Assembly: GCA_014796735.1 (NCBI GenBank)
Contig: JAAVIG010000215.1
Span: 1 to 18,648, forward strand
Reading direction: 5' to 3'
From: Oscillospiraceae bacterium
GTDB lineage: Bacteria; Bacillota; Clostridia; Oscillospirales; Ruminococcaceae
Length of the DNA: 18,648 nucleotides
Shown: one piece after another, positions 1-7,436 of the stretch
How positions within the stretch are numbered: the stretch's first letter is position 1
Layout: every line of letters begins with the position of its first letter
Notes under the pieces: generated by a model
What the model saw: only the letters and a program-made list of their open reading frames with translations
Databases searched by the model: none
Told to the model about the DNA's origin: nothing
Translations under genes and position numbers: made by a program

Positions 1-1613
1 CTATGAGCAAGATCAGGGTGACGGGAGATAAGGTTTATTGGATGGGCGTAAAAGATGATTATACAGGCTTTTCCGACATGCTTGAGCTGAACAGTGACTT
101 TTCCGTCGGATTCACCTATGAGGGCTACGCCATAGGCTGCTACGATATGAGCAGCGGGACGAATACCGTAAGCGATATACCCTATCCCGTGTCCTTTTCC
201 GAACGGGACGGACGGGTGATAGTTTACGGCTATGAGAAGAACACGGGATATTGCTTTTACGATCTGGCCGATGAAAGCGTTTTGTGTTATACAAATAAGC
301 TTTACGATATGACGGATTTTGAGTTTGTAAACAATGATCTTGACTTTGTTTTTGCAGCAGACAACTATAGCGACACACTGTCATTCAGCGGACTTGACGA
401 TACAAGCGGGGTTATACAATTGGACGATGATCTCAGCGTGAGCGGCGTTTCGGCTGAGGGGGATCATGTATGTGTAATGTCCTATGTAAACGCTTTATCC
501 AATAAGGTTTATAAATATTCGGCCGATGTAAGCACCGCTGATCCTCCCATAAGAGTCATTACCTCGGTAGCGGACAACCTGATAGATCCGCTGTTCGGCT
601 GCGGCTATCAGATCAGAACCGATCTGCTTGATAACGACGGCTTTGCTCTTACGGTTTTGTCACTGGACAAAAGCTATGACTTAGTAATGGTGGATACAAA
701 TTCAACCTACTCAAGCAATATAAGGAGCAAGGGCAGCTTTTACCCTCTGACGGATGTGCCCGGGGTGAGGGAGTACATAGACAGCTGCTTCCCCTTTATA
801 AAAGAAGCCGCCGCCGATGAAAACGGAGACATATGGATGCTGCCGGTTGATGCCTCGGTGCTTGCTCTGGCGTACAACCAAAAGAACTGCGAGGACATGG
901 GCATTACATTCCCGAAGGATATAGAGGAATTTTTCGGAGAGACGGAAAATATCTCGGGATATTACGATTGCGGAAAATATTATCTGCTGTATTCGTTATT
1001 AAATTCCTATCTTTCCGAAAACGACAGCTTTGACACCGATACCTTCCGACAGCTTGCCGTAACTTTAAAAGAAAACAACCGTGCCGAAATTTTTAACGGT
1101 GACTCCGGACTCCTGCCCTCCGCCCTGAGTATGCACAAAGCAAACCTTTTGAGCGGAGTGGAGATCCCGGGAAGCTCTTACTTTGAAGATATTTATGAAA
1201 AAATGCTTTTTACCACTGTAAGCGACTTATCGCGCCAGCGGGAGCTGGTGGGCGACGAAAATCTGCTTGCTGCCGCCTTGCCTTCGGTAAACGGAAAAAA
1301 TATCGCCACATGTATGTTCATCTGCGTTAATCCGTATTCGGAGCATCTTGAGGAAACGCTGCTGTTTATAGAAAGAATGGCGTCACGCCTTGCAAATACG
1401 GAAAACAGCTTTGCTCTCACCGATAAGAGCACCTACAGCGACGATCCTTATACCCAAAGTCTTTATGCCGTATACGAAAACGCGGAGGTAACCTTCAACA
1501 TACCTTGGGACATCTATTACGGTGATTTTCTGAGCTATTTGGAAGGGGGCGTTGAGCTGGAGGATTTTATAACCGAGGCGAACAGAAAACTATCGGCATA
1601 TTTGAATGAGTAG
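1..1613 (+). CDS. Extracellular solute-binding protein with N-terminal propeller-like region (5' partial)
   Basis: The frame is open from the left edge to a TAG at 1611-1613. The first visible ATG is at 3, but no ribosome site can be seen and there is no signal peptide, so I treat the gene as cut by the window edge. Roughly the first 180 visible residues carry short beta-rich repeats of the type VYWMGVKDDY, FTYEGYAIGCYDM and FSERDGRVIVYGY, suggesting a propeller. From about residue 183 the sequence changes to a solute-binding-protein (SBP_bac_1-like) pattern: DLVMVDTNSTYSSNIRSKG, then ENGDIWMLPVDASVLALAYN and KNCEDMGITFP, where such proteins describe the ligand-facing lobe. The likely role is an exported or membrane-anchored binding component, possibly sugar-directed. 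No permease genes are visible downstream, so the partner is unknown. Family assignment is by eye. The fusion is moderately sure and the substrate unknown. Confidence 0.72.
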   Translation, partial: MSKIRVTGDKVYWMGVKDDYTGFSDMLELNSDFSVGFTYEGYAIGCYDMSSGTNTVSDIPYPVSFSERDGRVIVYGYEKNTGYCFYDLADESVLCYTNKLYDMTDFEFVNNDLDFVFAADNYSDTLSFSGLDDTSGVIQLDDDLSVSGVSAEGDHVCVMSYVNALSNKVYKYSADVSTADPPIRVITSVADNLIDPLFGCGYQIRTDLLDNDGFALTVLSLDKSYDLVMVDTNSTYSSNIRSKGSFYPLTDVPGVREYIDSCFPFIKEAAADENGDIWMLPVDASVLALAYNQKNCEDMGITFPKDIEEFFGETENISGYYDCGKYYLLYSLLNSYLSENDSFDTDTFRQLAVTLKENNRAEIFNGDSGLLPSALSMHKANLLSGVEIPGSSYFEDIYEKMLFTTVSDLSRQRELVGDENLLAAALPSVNGKNIATCMFICVNPYSEHLEETLLFIERMASRLANTENSFALTDKSTYSDDPYTQSLYAVYENAEVTFNIPWDIYYGDFLSYLEGGVELEDFITEANRKLSAYLNE

Positions 1614-1716
1614 AGTAAAAGCTCAAAAGCTGACCGTAAAAAGTTATTTTCTATGATATTATTTTGAACAATAGCATTTATTTTACTGATAGCAGCAATA
1701 CATAGCATCTTTTATG

Positions 1717-1750
1717 ATCGTAACATATACACGTTTGTTGCTGTTACGAT
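1717..1750. promoter_or_regulatory. Perfect 9-bp inverted repeat upstream of the small secreted protein gene
   Basis: ATCGTAACA (1717-1725) is repeated inverted as TGTTACGAT (1742-1750) with 16 bases between the arms. It lies 36 bases before the start codon at 1787 and just before the ribosome site AAGGAGGA (1771-1778). There is no T tract after it, so it is not a typical terminator. It could be an operator or a 5' UTR hairpin. A weak promoter-like pair, CTGACC (1630-1635) and TATGAT (1652-1657) with a 16-base spacer, lies upstream and would put the repeat in the leader. Confidence 0.4.
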
Positions 1751-1786
1751 GATAATAGAAATAAAAATTAAAGGAGGAATCCTAAA

Positions 1787-2176
1787 ATGAAGGATTTCGG
1801 CAAAAAACTTATTTCGGCGTTAATGGCACTTGTAATGACAGCGAGTATGCTTGTTTACGCCGAAGAACTATCGCCAATTGAAAATGGCAAAGAGAATTCA
1901 CAGGTTGAGTGTCTTAAGGAGCCTGATATCGTAGCGAATAAACCTTATCCGCCTGCTGGTAGTTGTTCGCACTCGTCCTGTGAGGAAGTCCTATCAGATT
2001 TTAAACACGTTTATTCCTTTACGCACACATTTACAAATAAAAACGGCGAAAAAGAGTCGTGCTATGTTCAACAATTTAGATTCACATTTACCTATGTATG
2101 TAATTCATGTGGCGAAAGTATTGGCACAAGATCCGGACAAGCGGATTATCATTCAAATTCCAATTGCCCCCATTAA
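1787..2176 (+). CDS. Small secreted Cys/His-rich protein, function unknown
   Basis: This encodes 129 residues. The start is well supported by AAGGAGGA 8 bases before the ATG. Residues 1-25 form a classic signal peptide: KK near the start, a hydrophobic core ALMALVMTASMLV, then a likely type I cleavage after VYA. The mature part of about 104 residues is hydrophilic and contains paired cysteines: a CSHSSC cluster near residues 58-65, a YVCNSCGES motif near 103-111, and a terminal HSNSNCPH. The spacing suggests a small zinc-binding fold or disulfide-linked exported protein. I do not recognise the family. It is a single gene with a dyad in front and a terminator hairpin behind, so it is probably expressed alone. 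Being a real gene is likely. The role is open. Confidence 0.72.
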   Translation: MKDFGKKLISALMALVMTASMLVYAEELSPIENGKENSQVECLKEPDIVANKPYPPAGSCSHSSCEEVLSDFKHVYSFTHTFTNKNGEKESCYVQQFRFTFTYVCNSCGESIGTRSGQADYHSNSNCPH

Positions 2177-2214
2177 TAGCAAACATCAAATAAGTTATCG
2201 TTTGCTGTAACTTA

Positions 2215-2260
2215 AAATACTTTTGAGGACTTGACATTTTGTCGAGTCCTCAGAGTATTT
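2215..2260 (+). terminator. Terminator-type hairpin after the small secreted protein gene
   Basis: GAGGACTTGAC (2225-2235) pairs with GTCGAGTCCTC (2241-2251), with one G-T wobble and the loop ATTTT. Flanking AAATACT (2215-2221) and AGTATTT (2254-2260) extend the stem across a small internal loop. Only a weak T-rich tail follows. A smaller hairpin precedes it, with arms AGCAAAC (2178-2184) and GTTTGCT (2200-2206). I see no gene in 2261-2382. Confidence 0.6.
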
Positions 2261-2382
2261 GTGTTCTAAAAAAACAACGTATTATACGGTATTGCGAGCA
2301 TTGTTTACAAAGAGATTTTTACTTTCGGCAAATATATTTTCCGGGACAATAAATTACTGCCGGAGAAAAAGGGAGGCAAAAA

Positions 2383-3528
2383 ATGAAAGCAAAACTCATA
2401 TCACTAATTCTGATTTGCGGCTTAATCCTAACCGCTTGCACAAATTCAAGCGAAAAACAGAACACTGTTCCCACCGATTCCGCCTCTGCTGAATCGGAAG
2501 AAACCACTGAAATCAAAGCAGACGAGGCTGCCGAAGAATCGAAAGCGGAAACCGAAAACGCCTACCCCGAATTTACCGGGATAGACATTTCGGATGAAGC
2601 ACTGACTGTTTCCACTGTTAACAACAGAACGGCCGGTTTTCCGATCTTTGCTTACAGTGAAGATATGATCTATTTTTCGGATACAAAGGATTGTTGGAAG
2701 CTGTATTCATACGACGGAGAGAATGTTAGGCTAATTACGGATATACAGGCGTACTATTTATATTATTATGATAAAAACCTGTATTTCCTATCCGCTGATG
2801 AAGCTATGGACATATATGGCAATCTGTTTGAGGGAATACTTTATAAATACGATACAGAAAGCAAAGAAATCACGCAGATAAGTGATGATCCCGTGTATAA
2901 CCCTCGGATCGATATTACAGGAATATATTACGCTAAGAAATATGACGATAAATTTTACATATATAGGCTTGACGAAGAAAGCGGCGGTGAAGAACGTTTA
3001 TGCGAGGGATTGGCACCTTATCGAATAGACAGCTATTACATTTCAAAGAGGGTAAGCAATACAAGCGGAAAATATGATTATTTTCTTGTAAACGGTAACG
3101 AGGAAATATGCCTTGCGTATGACGTAGCCGATGTTTGTGATTTTATCCATAACGGAGTTTTTTATTATGTGGATCAAGATTTACAAACACATTCTGTTGA
3201 TCTCAGAACCGGAGAAAGAAATACAATGTCCATTGGCAAGAGGTTTGCTGTTCTGGATGATGAAATATATTTTATTGAAGGTAAAATTCTGCAATCACTG
3301 TATCGTTGGAAGGACGGGAATGCCGAACGTATGCGTGTAGATTCCATTATTGACAGTTCCGGCGAATATTTGCCGCTATACCAAATACAAAGAATTTATG
3401 CCGATAACAAATCACTGTATGCTATTGTCTATGACGCGGAAATCAATGCCACCCATGAGTATTATATGGCCAAGTTGGAGCCTTCAGAAGACGATTCGGG
3501 GAATTATGTGCTGCATATTCTCATTTGA
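2383..3528 (+). CDS. Putative lipoprotein with propeller-like (DUF5050-type) domain, copy 1
   Basis: This encodes 381 residues. GGGAGG (2371-2376) sits ahead of the ATG at 2383. The N-terminus is a lipoprotein signal: MKAK, a hydrophobic stretch, then the lipobox LTAC with the acceptor Cys at residue 19. A low-complexity Ser/Glu/Ala linker (about residues 21-62) follows, which would hold the folded part away from the membrane. From about residue 63 there are repeated beta-hairpin units such as MIYFSD, WKLYSYDGENV, LYYYDKNLYFLS, ILYKYDTES, FYIYRLDEES and GVFYYVDQD. They resemble DUF5050-type propeller proteins. The gene lies 39 bases before a paralogue and is probably cotranscribed with it. 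A binding or sensing role at the cell surface is inference. No catalytic motif is seen. Confidence 0.82.
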   Translation: MKAKLISLILICGLILTACTNSSEKQNTVPTDSASAESEETTEIKADEAAEESKAETENAYPEFTGIDISDEALTVSTVNNRTAGFPIFAYSEDMIYFSDTKDCWKLYSYDGENVRLITDIQAYYLYYYDKNLYFLSADEAMDIYGNLFEGILYKYDTESKEITQISDDPVYNPRIDITGIYYAKKYDDKFYIYRLDEESGGEERLCEGLAPYRIDSYYISKRVSNTSGKYDYFLVNGNEEICLAYDVADVCDFIHNGVFYYVDQDLQTHSVDLRTGERNTMSIGKRFAVLDDEIYFIEGKILQSLYRWKDGNAERMRVDSIIDSSGEYLPLYQIQRIYADNKSLYAIVYDAEINATHEYYMAKLEPSEDDSGNYVLHILI

Positions 3529-3567
3529 ACCTGCGGGAGGATAATTGATAATTAAGGAGGAAACGGA

Positions 3568-4734
3568 ATGAAAACAAAAATAACAGTGCTAATTATGATT
3601 TGCAGCTTAGCTTTAACAGCCTGCACAAATTCAAGCGGAGAAAACACCATTTCGGAAGAATCAACCTCCGGGGTATTGGAAGAGATTACCGAAGCCAAAG
3701 CAAGCGAGACTGCCAAACCTACGGAAATGGAAAACGCACAACTCGAATTTACGGGAATAGATATTTCGGAAGAAGGACTGACTTTTTCCACTATTAACAA
3801 TAGAGCCCGTTCCTCCGCGTTTAATGTTTTCTGTTTCGATGAAGAAATGATTTATTTCTCGGATATGACTAAAGGTTGGAAATTATATTCATATGATGGG
3901 GAGAATGTAAAATTACTTTCTGATAAGAAAGCACACTACTTATATTATTATGATAAAAGCATATATTTTCTTTCCGATAAAAAAGTAAGTGATCTTGACT
4001 ACCGTTATGACGGAATACTTTATAAATATGACATTGAGAGTGAAGAAGTCACACAATTAACCGATGAAGATGTATATAATCCGCGGGCTGACAGTACAGG
4101 AGTGTATTATGCAAAGGAATATGAAGATAAATTTTATATATACAGGCTTGATGAGCAAAGCGGTGAAGAAGAACGCTTATATGAGGGCTTTACATACTAT
4201 CGCATAGACGATTACGTTATTTCAAGGGAAGTAATCGGCAAAAACGGAGAAGATGATATATATGAATATTTTTTGATGAACGATAACGAGAAAATTTGCT
4301 TTATATCAGACACTACTATAATTTACGATTTTATTCATAACGGAGTCTTTTATTATAAGGATATGAATTTTATATTGCATTCTGTTGATCTCACAACAGG
4401 AGAAAAAAACACGCCGCCCATAGAATATAATTTTACTATAATTGGTGATGAAATATATCTTCTTGACTTGACGTTGGGCGCGGAATTGTGCCGCTGGCAG
4501 GACGGTAATCCGGAAAAAATGCCGCTATACTCACTTTATTTTGGTGGCGAGGACTGGTTATACATATTAAGAACTCTTTATACTGACGGCGAATCGCTGT
4601 ATGCTCTTGTCTACCCTTCCGGTCAAGGCAGGGTAAATTATATGGCGAAAATAGAAACACTGGACGAGAAAGTACTGCTTGATGATGTTTATTGGGACAT
4701 GATCACTATAAAGGTTATCAATAAAACAGATTGA
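3568..4734 (+). CDS. Putative lipoprotein with propeller-like (DUF5050-type) domain, copy 2
   Basis: This encodes 388 residues. The ATG at 3568 follows a strong AAGGAGG site (3554-3560). It has the same plan as the preceding gene: a lipobox LTAC with Cys 19, an acidic Ser/Glu/Thr linker to about residue 58, then propeller-like repeats. The two proteins share long identical stretches, including WKLYSYDGENV, YLYYYDK, DKFYIYRLDE, DFIHNGVFYY and HSVDL, so this is a tandem duplication. Divergence is concentrated in the linker, in the region around residues 130-140, and at the C-terminus, where this copy has a longer tail ending in a Lys-rich segment. The coding sequence is noticeably AT-rich. The gene ends 12 bases before a strong hairpin. 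The function is unknown. Confidence 0.82.
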   Translation: MKTKITVLIMICSLALTACTNSSGENTISEESTSGVLEEITEAKASETAKPTEMENAQLEFTGIDISEEGLTFSTINNRARSSAFNVFCFDEEMIYFSDMTKGWKLYSYDGENVKLLSDKKAHYLYYYDKSIYFLSDKKVSDLDYRYDGILYKYDIESEEVTQLTDEDVYNPRADSTGVYYAKEYEDKFYIYRLDEQSGEEERLYEGFTYYRIDDYVISREVIGKNGEDDIYEYFLMNDNEKICFISDTTIIYDFIHNGVFYYKDMNFILHSVDLTTGEKNTPPIEYNFTIIGDEIYLLDLTLGAELCRWQDGNPEKMPLYSLYFGGEDWLYILRTLYTDGESLYALVYPSGQGRVNYMAKIETLDEKVLLDDVYWDMITIKVINKTD

Positions 4735-4746
4735 TTCACAAAAAAT

Positions 4747-4792
4747 TATTATGCCCACAAACGGTTGTAAAAAGCCGCTTGTGGGCATAATA
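4747..4792. terminator. Strong hairpin between convergent transcription units
   Basis: TATTATGCCCACAA (4747-4760) pairs perfectly with TTGTGGGCATAATA (4779-4792). After one mismatch, CGG (4762-4764) pairs with CCG (4775-4777). On the minus strand the stem is followed directly by AATTTTTT, so it is a good intrinsic terminator for the greA-lysS-methyltransferase side. On the plus strand the following T tract is weak, but the stem probably also ends the lipoprotein transcript. Confidence 0.8.
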
Positions 4793-4829
4793 CTAAATCT
4801 CAATAATAATCAGACAAATTGGGCGACCT

Positions 4830-4986
4830 GGGCGTTCCTGCTCCGCGTCAGCCCGACTTGAAATATCCGCATATTCCTGAGTCGGGACTTCCATGATCAG
4901 AAACGCCCCGCCCGCCGGCTTTGTCTTATTTTAATCGAGAATTAGTATAATTTCCTACAGGATAACCCGCAGCAAACGCCGCGGGT
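4830..4986 (-). other. Structured gene-free segment, possible dispersed repeat or 3' UTR RNA
   Basis: The 334 bases between the terminator hairpin and the methyltransferase gene (4793-5126) hold no convincing gene. They contain nested pairing. The outer arms are GGGCGTTCCTG (4830-4840) and CAGAAACGCCC (4898-4908). The inner arms are CCCGACT (4852-4858) and AGTCGGG (4880-4886). The single mismatch in the outer stem becomes a G-U wobble when the minus strand is transcribed, so the fold favours a minus-strand RNA, for example the 3' end of the lysS-methyltransferase message before its terminator. A further hairpin has arms ACCCGC (4965-4970) and GCGGGT (4981-4986). This GC-rich block stands out from its AT-rich surroundings and may be an intergenic repeat. 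No known RNA family was recognised. Confidence 0.4.
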
Positions 4987-5126
4987 CAAGCAACTATTCG
5001 TTTGTGTCGGTATCCGCTTTCATATTGCAATGTTTTTGTCGGCACTATTGAAAGCCGTTAAAAAAAGCCGTTCTTTACTGATCTATGTGTATAATTATGT
5101 AAGCGACATTAACCTGACTTCATGAT

Positions 5127-5879
5127 TTACTTTTTTTCAAAGTAAATGGTTCTGTCGGTTGAGCAATCATTATCATCCAACGGATACAAGTCTCCTTCGG
5201 ATATCTTACCTTTTCTCGTGTTGATAATCTCGCTGTCTAAATTAGTAAATCCAACGCTTTCGCAATAAGATACAAATGTTTCAAAAGAAGCCCATATGTT
5301 TCCCTGCGCGCTCAAATGCTCGTATGTTTTGCAGCCGTGATCAAAGAATATTTCAATAACGGCAAATCTTCCCCCGGGCTTTAGGCATCTGTAAAACTCG
5401 GAAATTAACGAGTCATAATTGTAAAAAAAAAAAAAAAAATTTCCGGTAAAGATATCAACGCTTTCATCTTTAAACGGCAGCGACTGATCCAAATCCATGT
5501 CAAATACATAGATGTTTTCCTTATCGCAGGCGGCGGAATGTGCCGCTATTACAGAAGGACACGCGTCGGTAATAATAAAAGTATCATTGGGAGTCAGTGT
5601 ATCGGCAAACGGAGCAAAGTATCCTGACGGTCCGCTTGCCAAATCTACCTTTACACCTTTTACCTCAGAAACAAAATCGACAAAACGCTTACGCTTGGCA
5701 TCCTTAGTCATAATTTCCCGCTGCTCAGCATATTTCCGCTTCATTTGCAAATCAATACCTGCAAGATAGCCGTCAAGCGCCTTTGACCACTGAGGGCGGC
5801 TTTCGTCATCAAGAATAAAATGAAAGATATTACCTTCCTCTGTATAGGAGATATTTTCTTTAATCAGCGATAACACCAT
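5127..5879 (-). CDS. Class I SAM-dependent methyltransferase
   Basis: This encodes 250 residues. The ATG is at 5877-5879 with AAAAGGAG just upstream, 15 bases after the lysS stop, so it is the last gene of the greA-lysS unit. The first 70 residues form a variable helical cap. Motif I, the SAM-binding glycine loop, is VDLASGPSG near residues 78-86. An acidic TDA follows the second strand, and DMDL probably contacts the adenine. SVDIFTGN leads into motif IV (about residues 139-147). EFYRCLKPGGRFAVIEI (about 160-176) is the usual post-motif segment of Methyltransf_11/25-type enzymes. The substrate is not evident. The oddity is a run of 17 T (coding strand) encoding F148-F152, just where the active-site loop follows motif IV. 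One base gained or lost would truncate the protein. The lysS neighbourhood does not define a pathway. Confidence 0.82.
   Translation of the reverse strand: MVLSLIKENISYTEEGNIFHFILDDESRPQWSKALDGYLAGIDLQMKRKYAEQREIMTKDAKRKRFVDFVSEVKGVKVDLASGPSGYFAPFADTLTPNDTFIITDACPSVIAAHSAACDKENIYVFDMDLDQSLPFKDESVDIFTGNFFFFFYNYDSLISEFYRCLKPGGRFAVIEIFFDHGCKTYEHLSAQGNIWASFETFVSYCESVGFTNLDSEIINTRKGKISEGDLYPLDDNDCSTDRTIYFEKK
5423..5439. repeat. Homopolymer run of 17 A inside the methyltransferase gene
   Basis: Positions 5423-5439 are all A on the plus strand. On the coding strand they supply the last base of N147, five Phe codons (148-152) and the first base of Y153. The frame is open at 17. At 16 or 18 the downstream 100 or so codons, including the KPGG motif, would be lost. 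Runs this long are prone to replication slippage and also to sequencing error. Confidence 0.95.
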
Positions 5880-5894
5880 AATTGCTCCTTTTTA

Positions 5895-7415
5895 TCAGTC
5901 CAAAGGCTTCATTGTCGGGAACAACAGCACATCTCTTATTGAAGCGCTGTCCGTCAGCAGCATCACAAACCTATCCAATCCCATACCGAGACCTCCCGTA
6001 GGGGGCAAGCCGTATTCCAAAGCGGTAACGAAGTCCTCGTCCACCTGCGCGTTGGTGCCTCCCGCCTTTCTTCTCTGCTCCACCTGCTTTACAAAGCGCT
6101 CTCTCTGATCGATAGGGTCGTTCAGCTCCGAGAAAGCGTTGCCGAACTCGGAAGCGTTGATAAAGTACTCAAACCTTTCGGTAAAGGCAGGCTCGTCGGG
6201 CTTTCTCTTTGCGAGGGGAGAGTTTTCAACGGGATAATCATAAATAATAGTGGGCTGAATAAGCTTCTCTTCAACAAATTCCTCAAAGAAAGCGATAAGC
6301 ACGTCGCCCTTGGTAGCCGAAGCGTCAACCTCAACATTCTTAGCCTTGGCAGCCGCCCTTGCTTCCTCATCGCTTGCCCAGCCGTAATAATCTACATCGG
6401 CATACTTCTTTACGGCCTCGGTCATTTTCATTCTTGTCCAAGGCTTGCCTATCTCGATATTCTCCCCGCGATAAGGTATCGTGTCGGTGCCGCATATCTT
6501 AACGGCAATGGTGCGGTACATATTTTCGATAAGGTCCATCATACCGAAGTAGTCGGTGTATGCCTGATACATTTCAATAGAGGTAAATTCGGGGTTATGG
6601 GTAGCGTCCATGCCCTCGTTGCGGAAAATGCGCCCTACCTCGTAGACCTTGTTAAATCCGCCTACTATAAGCCTTTTCAGATACAGCTCCGTCTCTATTC
6701 TCAGATACATGTCTATATCCAAGGCGTTGTGGTGAGTAACAAAGGGTCTTGCGGCAGCGCCTATTTCAAGCGTATGCAAAACGGGCGTGTCCACCTCTAT
6801 AAAGCCCAAGCCGTCAAGATAGCTTCTTATCTCGCGGAGTATTTTTGAACGGATAACAAAAGTGTCCTTTACCTCGGGATTTGCAATAAGGTCGAGATAA
6901 CGCTTTCTGTAACGCTCCTCCTTGTCTTTTAAGCCGTGCCACTTTTCGGGCAGGGGCAGAAGCGACTTGGAAAGCAGGGTGATCTCCTTTGCGTGAACGG
7001 AAATTTCACCCCTTTTTGTGCGGAAAACAAAGCCCGTTACTCCCACAATATCGCCTAAGTCCCACTTTTTGAATTCCTTGAAGCTTTCCTCGCCCACGTC
7101 GTCTATTCTCACATAGACCTGCATACGGTCGGAGGCGTCGCGTATATCTATAAAGTTAGCCTTGCCCATATCGCGCCAGCTTGTTATCCTGCCCGCGATA
7201 GACACTGTCTCGTTTTCCAGTTTTTCAAAATCGGCTCTTATCTCCCCGTTCATTATAGATACGGGGAATTTTGTTATCTCATAGGGATTTTTGCCATCAG
7301 CCTTAAGCTGATTCAGCTTTTCTATTCTTATCCTGTGCTGTTCGCTGAGCTGTTCGAGATACTGTTCCTCGGAAAGCTCAACATTTTCCTGTACTTCGTT
7401 TTGTTCCTTTGCCAT
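5895..7415 (-). CDS. lysS: Lysyl-tRNA synthetase, class II
   Basis: This encodes 506 residues, the normal length for bacterial class II LysRS. It charges tRNA-Lys with lysine in the cytoplasm. After a helical N-terminus, the anticodon-binding OB fold lies at about residues 70-160 (VSIAGRITSWRDMGKANF, then DASDRMQVYV). The catalytic core follows. Motif 1 is around FIEVDTPVL. ARPFVTHHNALDIDMYLRIE is characteristic of the family. Motif 2 is YEVGRIFRNEGMDATHNPEF. Motif 3 is GLGMGLDRFVMLLTDS, with the terminal DVLLFPTMKP. All class II signatures are present. The ATG at 7413-7415 has AAAGG upstream and follows the greA stop by 21 bases, so greA, lysS and the methyltransferase gene are read together. 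A greA-lysS pair is a common arrangement in Clostridia. Confidence 0.97.
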   Translation of the reverse strand: MAKEQNEVQENVELSEEQYLEQLSEQHRIRIEKLNQLKADGKNPYEITKFPVSIMNGEIRADFEKLENETVSIAGRITSWRDMGKANFIDIRDASDRMQVYVRIDDVGEESFKEFKKWDLGDIVGVTGFVFRTKRGEISVHAKEITLLSKSLLPLPEKWHGLKDKEERYRKRYLDLIANPEVKDTFVIRSKILREIRSYLDGLGFIEVDTPVLHTLEIGAAARPFVTHHNALDIDMYLRIETELYLKRLIVGGFNKVYEVGRIFRNEGMDATHNPEFTSIEMYQAYTDYFGMMDLIENMYRTIAVKICGTDTIPYRGENIEIGKPWTRMKMTEAVKKYADVDYYGWASDEEARAAAKAKNVEVDASATKGDVLIAFFEEFVEEKLIQPTIIYDYPVENSPLAKRKPDEPAFTERFEYFINASEFGNAFSELNDPIDQRERFVKQVEQRRKAGGTNAQVDEDFVTALEYGLPPTGGLGMGLDRFVMLLTDSASIRDVLLFPTMKPLD

Positions 7416-7436
7416 TGATGTCTTTTACCTTTCATA

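Noticed and set aside
4793..4894. Minus-strand 33-codon reading frame beginning at an ATG (4892-4894)
   Set aside because: It has no ribosome site and is entirely inside the structured block. The frame is better explained by a GC-rich repeat or RNA fold.
5050..5090. Repeated AAAGCCGTT near 5051-5077 as a CRISPR-like or iteron repeat
   Set aside because: There are only two copies, each 9 bases and separated by a few bases. This is most likely chance in AT-rich sequence.
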